A stretch of 64,000 nucleotides of DNA from a secondary endosymbiont of Heteropsylla cubana. GTDB taxonomy: Bacteria > Pseudomonadota > Gammaproteobacteria > Enterobacterales > Enterobacteriaceae. The position numbers were made by a program, and so were the translations under genes. The stretch is from assembly GCF_000287355.1 (NCBI RefSeq), contig NC_018420.1, positions 1-64,000 on the forward strand. The letters are read 5' to 3'. Below, one piece after another: positions 59,817 through 64,000 of the stretch; within the stretch, counting starts at the first letter, position 1, and each line of letters starts with the position of its first letter. The notes beneath the pieces are model-generated. The model saw only the letters and a list, made by a program, of their open reading frames with translations, was not told where the DNA came from and searched no databases.

Positions 59817-60667
59817 ATTTATCTTGTACATAATACGATAAAGAACATAGCTTTTTTATATCAGAAATTTTTGCGTTATAATAAAGACGCATATTTTTAT
59901 GATTTAAAATTGTATAACATAACAAATAAAAATACTAAATTTCTTTTTCATGATATGAAATTAATAATTTCATTATTTTTGATAAAAGTCATAAAAATAC
60001 ATAAATCTATGTATCACTTATTTAATAAAAATCAAAAATACAATGATCAACCTACTCATAATAAAGAATTTTGCAATACACTGCTATGAAAACATTACCC
60101 AAATATTATTTTTTTAAAAAAAATAATTTTATCTATAAAATTGTTTATACTAATTTTGTCTTTTAATTACATTAAAATCAGTTACAAATTATCTAATTTT
60201 ATAAACACATCATAATAATGTTTAAAAAAACATTGTTTTTCCACTAACCAGATATTCATGTTTTTATTGTTTATAATAATCAAATGAATACTTTCCTTAT
60301 TTTTTAAAAAAAAGAAACAATATTATTTTATAATAACTATTATTAATGTAACTATATCGTTAATGATCAATACTATTTAACAAAAATGATGATATATATA
60401 AAAGAATGGCGCTCTATATTATCATTAGAAAATATATCAATTTATATTGATTAATACTTTTAATTAATCAAGATTATAACACATGGAAATTTCTTAAAAA
60501 CATCAATATTACCCACTAATACTAAATGCATATTTAGCAATTATTTTTTAAGACACTTTACAAAATAATTGCTAACGATATAAAATTGCACACATATTAA
60601 AATCATATCTAAACATATAATATGCGACATGTATTTCAAAAACATTGATTTCTTTATATTTTAAATA
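59817..60667. other. Gene desert upstream of pgl
   Basis: About 0.85 kb. A plus-strand frame from 59760 to 60089 (109 codons) begins inside pgl antisense and runs into the spacer. Its product is Lys/Asn/Ile/Phe-rich without recognisable motifs and I treat it as spurious. No other element is seen. Confidence 0.6.
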
Positions 60668-61240
60668 CTACAAATAACTAAAAGCGGTAATAACATGTTT
60701 TACACAATTTACTTTACTAGCTACGCTTGCAATAGCTTTTCCTTCAGGGTAAGCTACTAACCCTAATAGAAAAACCTCTCCATTTTCAGTAATTACTTTT
60801 ACGTTAGACGATTTAATTCCTGTATTTTTCAGCAAATGAAACCAGATCTGTATAGTAATCCAAACATCTATAGAAATCTGTTTAAACGATACTATCTTCC
60901 CCTGACGAATTTCATTATACACCTCAGGCTCACCTTCAAGACCTAACACAAGATCTTTCGCTCGTTCAGCTAATTCTCGACTAGGAGCTTGACCAGTTAA
61001 CAAAACCTTTCCATGATAAACAGTGTTAATTATACGCGTACCTTTCCGCAACTGATAATCTTGAGCTAATCTATAAGTAATACGAGCTTCAAGGGTACCA
61101 TCATCAAGTTGTCTACCGAAACTTCTAGGATCACTAGCGGTTTTAGTCACAACTGCAGTAGTACCAATTGCTACTGTACTAACACATCCCTGCAACATCA
61201 TCGCAATACATAGAAGGAGCAATATTATATATAACTTCAC
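60668..61240 (-). CDS. dolP: Division/outer-membrane stress-associated lipoprotein DolP (YraP)
   Basis: DolP is an outer-membrane lipoprotein with two BON domains that binds anionic phospholipids at division sites and supports BAM function. The protein is 190 aa (E. coli 191). The start is GTG at 61240, with AAGGGG 5 nt upstream. A lipoprotein signal ends LQGC (Cys19), followed by a VAIGTTAVVTKTASDPRSFGRQLDDGTLE region as in E. coli. BON1 (about 47-115) has YHGKVLLTGQAP and EVYNEIRQG. BON2 (about 120-190) has SSNVKVITENGEVFLLGLV. In relatives diaA lies upstream; it is gone. Together with bamD and lptM it shows that the outer-membrane assembly machinery is under selection. Confidence 0.96.
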   Translation of the reverse strand: MKLYIILLLLCIAMMLQGCVSTVAIGTTAVVTKTASDPRSFGRQLDDGTLEARITYRLAQDYQLRKGTRIINTVYHGKVLLTGQAPSRELAERAKDLVLGLEGEPEVYNEIRQGKIVSFKQISIDVWITIQIWFHLLKNTGIKSSNVKVITENGEVFLLGLVAYPEGKAIASVASKVNCVKHVITAFSYL

Positions 61241-62745
61241 CTCGACCCCTTCATCTTCGAGTTAGGAAAAGATTTTTATCTATCAAAAATAAAAAAAAGA
61301 TTATAGCAACCAAATAAATCGTTTTATTTTTAAATAAAAAAATAATATGTTAGCAAAAAGTCAACCTTTTAACATGGAAAATATGATTCATATCAAACTA
61401 AAAAAAACTAATCTAAGAACATATTTTATATGTCATTAAGATATACTTACTCAAATGCACTAAGAAACTTATGCTGCTAACATTTTATTTATATTAATAT
61501 TTTATTCACTTTTATGTCATAAAAAGAGAAATAGAACTTGTAATTTTAAAAATTGCTATCTTTCATTAAAAAAATAATCTTATGAATAAATTATTATCAT
61601 AAAATACATTTCTCTCATTAAAATTCAACCTTATATTAATAAAACAACAAAAGACTCAATTTAATTATTCGTTAATTAATAACATAATTGTATATATTAT
61701 AAAAAAAGAAATTAATTACCCATATTTTCTAAAATGCAACTTAACTAACGTGAGTAGTGTTTTTAGGATATACATTGTTTAACAAATTAAAATAATTTAA
61801 AATCTTTCCTTATTTTAATAACATATGTATAAAGAAATTTTCTTTGATGTTATGCCTTCTAATACGCTTCTATCATACTTTTCATTTATCTGATTATTAT
61901 TACAACCGTAATTCCTATAAAGTAATAAAATAAAATTTACAATTTTGATTGAAATGTAGATATTTTTATCCATCATTTAGTTATTCTTTACAATTTTAGG
62001 ATTAACAATCCATTTTGATTTTTTTAATATAAGATATATGATATCTATAAGAGAAAACTAAAAATATTTTTATTCTTTCATGATCCTACTAGTCATCGCT
62101 TATCTAGCGACAAAATAGTTAAAACCTTTTATTCAAATTTTTTTACTTCATAGAATAGCAAGAAGAATTATTAAGCTACGATAGTAGTAATACTTATATA
62201 CTAAAGTATCGTATTATTTTAAACTTTTTTTTCATCAGCTTTTAAGATTCTATCTTAAAAGACAGTTTTATTAACGCCATAGAGTCAATTACAATCTAAC
62301 TAAACTGCATACAATTACCTAGATCCTATTTTATATAAAAAGATTTTATACTGTTAGTATTACTTAATACAACTAATATTACTAAAACCTCACTATAATA
62401 TCTCAATGAGAGAATACTTTTAAAACAAGTAAAAAACAATCTATATTTGTAATACAAAAAAATATTAAGATTTAAATGGATTAAAAGAATAAAAAGTATA
62501 AAAACGAATTCTAAATTCTACTATGATAGAATTTACTATCACTAATAGTAAATACAAAGGCATAGTGGATTCTGATGAAAACTGCAATTGTATTGACTGA
62601 ATCCCCTGCAAAAATAGAGATCTGTCCGCATTGTTAATCAGCGACACAAATCATATCAAATCCTAAAAGATTTTCTGAAAACAAAAAAATCAAATAGTTA
62701 TTTACTTGCCCACGAGAAAAAATTGTCTAATCCTCCTTATTAAAC
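61241..62745. other. Gene desert between dolP and guaC
   Basis: About 1.5 kb. A short plus-strand frame at 62573-62635 reads MKTAIVLTESPAKIEICPHC then stops; the first half resembles the TopA start (ALVIVESPAKAK). A perfect anti-Shine-Dalgarno match TAAGGAGG occurs on the minus strand at 62739-62732, just past guaC, with no gene after it. The remainder is unrecognised. Confidence 0.5.
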
Positions 62746-63783
62746 CTAACTAAATATTCCATTTTCCTGTTCACTAACTCGAATAAAAGTAGTACGTTTT
62801 GTTAACTCCTTCAAGCGCGATGCACCAACATAAGTGCAGGCAGAACGAAGGCCACCAAGAATATCACGAATAGAACATTCGACCGGACCTCGCACAGCTA
62901 ATTTAATACTTTTTCCTTCCACAGCTCGATAATCCGGAACTCCCCCAATATAGCGTTTCATAGCTGATTCGGAACTCATACCATAGAACAACATAAACTG
63001 TTTTCCATTTTCTTCAACAATAGTGCCTTCACACTCGTCATGACCTGCTAACATACCTCCCAACATTACAAAATCTGCACCGCTACCAAATGCTTTAGCA
63101 ACATCTCCCGGAACTACACATCCACCGTCGCTAACAATTTGACCACTTAAACCATGGGCTGCATCAGCACATTCAATTAACGCCGATACTTGAGGATAAC
63201 CAACACCAGTTTTTATTCTTGTAGTACAGACCGAACCAGGACCAAGACCTACTTTTACAATATCAGCACCAGAAAGAATAAGCTGCTCGACCATTTCACC
63301 CGTAACTACATTACCAGCACAAATTACTTTATCTGGAAAAGTTGCTCTAGCTTTTTGAACAAAAGTTACAAAGTATTCTGAATAACCATTCGCAACATCA
63401 ATACAAATAAACTTCAGGTTAGATGATAACGCCATGAATTGCTGCAATTTATTAAAATCCGCATCTGAAGTTCCTGTGGATACCATTACATAATCTAGCA
63501 CCGATTTTGGTGATCGTTCTATAAATTCACGCCACTGAACTATATTATAATACTTGTGCACTGCTGTAATTATATTAAATCTAGCTAATACTTCAGCCAT
63601 GTGAAAAGTACCAACAGTATCCATATTAGCAGCAATGAGAGGCACACCAAACCAATTAATTCCAGGATACTTAAATTTAAAATCTCGTTGAAGCACAACA
63701 TCAGACCGGCTTTTTAAAGTAGACCTCTTAGGGCGGATCAAAACATCTTTAAAACCTAATTTTACATCTTCTTCAATACGCAT
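62746..63783 (-). CDS. guaC: GMP reductase
   Basis: GuaC deaminates GMP to IMP with NADPH, letting guanine nucleotides feed adenine nucleotide synthesis. The protein is 345 aa (E. coli 347), a TIM barrel of the IMPDH/GMPR family. It starts [29 protein letters not shown]. The catalytic Cys is C186 in GPGSVCTTR, the same number as in E. coli. Further motifs are [32 protein letters not shown]-like, [22 protein letters not shown] and [15 protein letters not shown]. coaE, divergent upstream in relatives, was not found in the 217 nt left in the window. The gene is complete. Confidence 0.98.
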   Translation of the reverse strand: MRIEEDVKLGFKDVLIRPKRSTLKSRSDVVLQRDFKFKYPGINWFGVPLIAANMDTVGTFHMAEVLARFNIITAVHKYYNIVQWREFIERSPKSVLDYVMVSTGTSDADFNKLQQFMALSSNLKFICIDVANGYSEYFVTFVQKARATFPDKVICAGNVVTGEMVEQLILSGADIVKVGLGPGSVCTTRIKTGVGYPQVSALIECADAAHGLSGQIVSDGGCVVPGDVAKAFGSGADFVMLGGMLAGHDECEGTIVEENGKQFMLFYGMSSESAMKRYIGGVPDYRAVEGKSIKLAVRGPVECSIRDILGGLRSACTYVGASRLKELTKRTTFIRVSEQENGIFS

Positions 63784-64000
63784 AGGGGATTCCCTGAAAA
63801 AAGTAACAAATCGATAATCAAGATAAGAGGCACTTTTTCATAGCAAAAACACTTCACCATTTAGGATTACACTGAGAAAAAACCCGAAATCTACTTATCT
63901 TAGATTAATACAATATATTTGATTGTTTTTTTTGATGCCCACCAAAGCAGTCAATCTGCATAAGATTGTCTTACTATTCATAATGAATATCTGAGTAATT

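Noticed and set aside
59760-60089. 109-codon plus-strand frame overlapping the start of pgl
   Set aside because: It begins antisense inside a well-supported gene and continues in AT-rich spacer with low-complexity composition and no recognisable domain.
62465-62647. 60-codon minus-strand frame near the TopA-like fragment
   Set aside because: No motif, no ribosome binding site; it is the opposite-strand shadow of the fragment and AT-rich spacer.

Overview
The window reads as part of the chromosome of a long-established, host-restricted bacterium of the Enterobacterales. Nearly every protein recognised is a close relative of its E. coli counterpart. The coding regions are moderately AT-rich and the DNA between them is extremely AT-rich. 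By my addition, 28 protein genes cover about 45 % of the 64 kb; one tRNA gene is present. Coordinate 1 is the first base of dnaA, so the molecule was probably linearised there. This pattern (housekeeping genes kept, operons dismembered, long gene deserts, pseudogenes still at full length) fits an insect endosymbiont part-way through genome reduction, possibly a Sodalis-like symbiont. I cannot name the species.

Layout: dnaA-dnaN (1-2513); a lone MarR-type regulator (3.4-3.8 kb); cydDC (5.8-9.3 kb); pcnB-folK (11.2-13.0 kb); an AI-2E-family membrane protein (14.3-15.3 kb); aspS (16.9-18.7 kb); tRNA-Ser(UGA) with a clear promoter (19.7-19.9 kb); a dead dapF beside a live, very small lptM (22.6-23.7 kb); a 6.4 kb desert holding the remains of atpA; glmU-glmS (30.1-33.5 kb); envC (34.9-36.2 kb); rplU-rpmA (37.2-37.8 kb); hslVU (39.0-40.8 kb); rpoH (43.4-44.2 kb); bamD and rluD, divergent (45.3-47.1 kb); ligA (48.5-50.6 kb); a dead aroA followed by cmk-rpsA-ihfB (51.6-55.9 kb); yebC, pgl, dolP and guaC (56.8-63.8 kb).

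Many ancestral neighbourhoods survive as pairs or triples (pcnB-folK, cydD-cydC, glmU-glmS, rplU-rpmA, hslV-hslU, bamD/rluD, aroA-cmk-rpsA-ihfB, lptM-dapF), with their former partners eroded in place. The retained functions are replication and ligation (DnaA, DnaN, LigA), translation (S1, L21, L27, AspS, RluD, tRNA), heat-shock control (RpoH, HslVU), envelope building (GlmU, GlmS, EnvC, BamD, DolP, LptM), cytochrome bd maturation (CydDC), folate (FolK), nucleotide interconversion (Cmk, GuaC) and the pentose phosphate pathway (Pgl). The losses are informative: dapF (meso-diaminopimelate), aroA (aromatic amino acids) and, from several fossil anchors, the ATP synthase operon. They suggest dependence on a host or partner symbiont.

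I found no novel mobile element, CRISPR array, toxin system or defence system. The most interesting content is in the deserts, which hold recognisable, nearly full-length gene fossils rather than random DNA.
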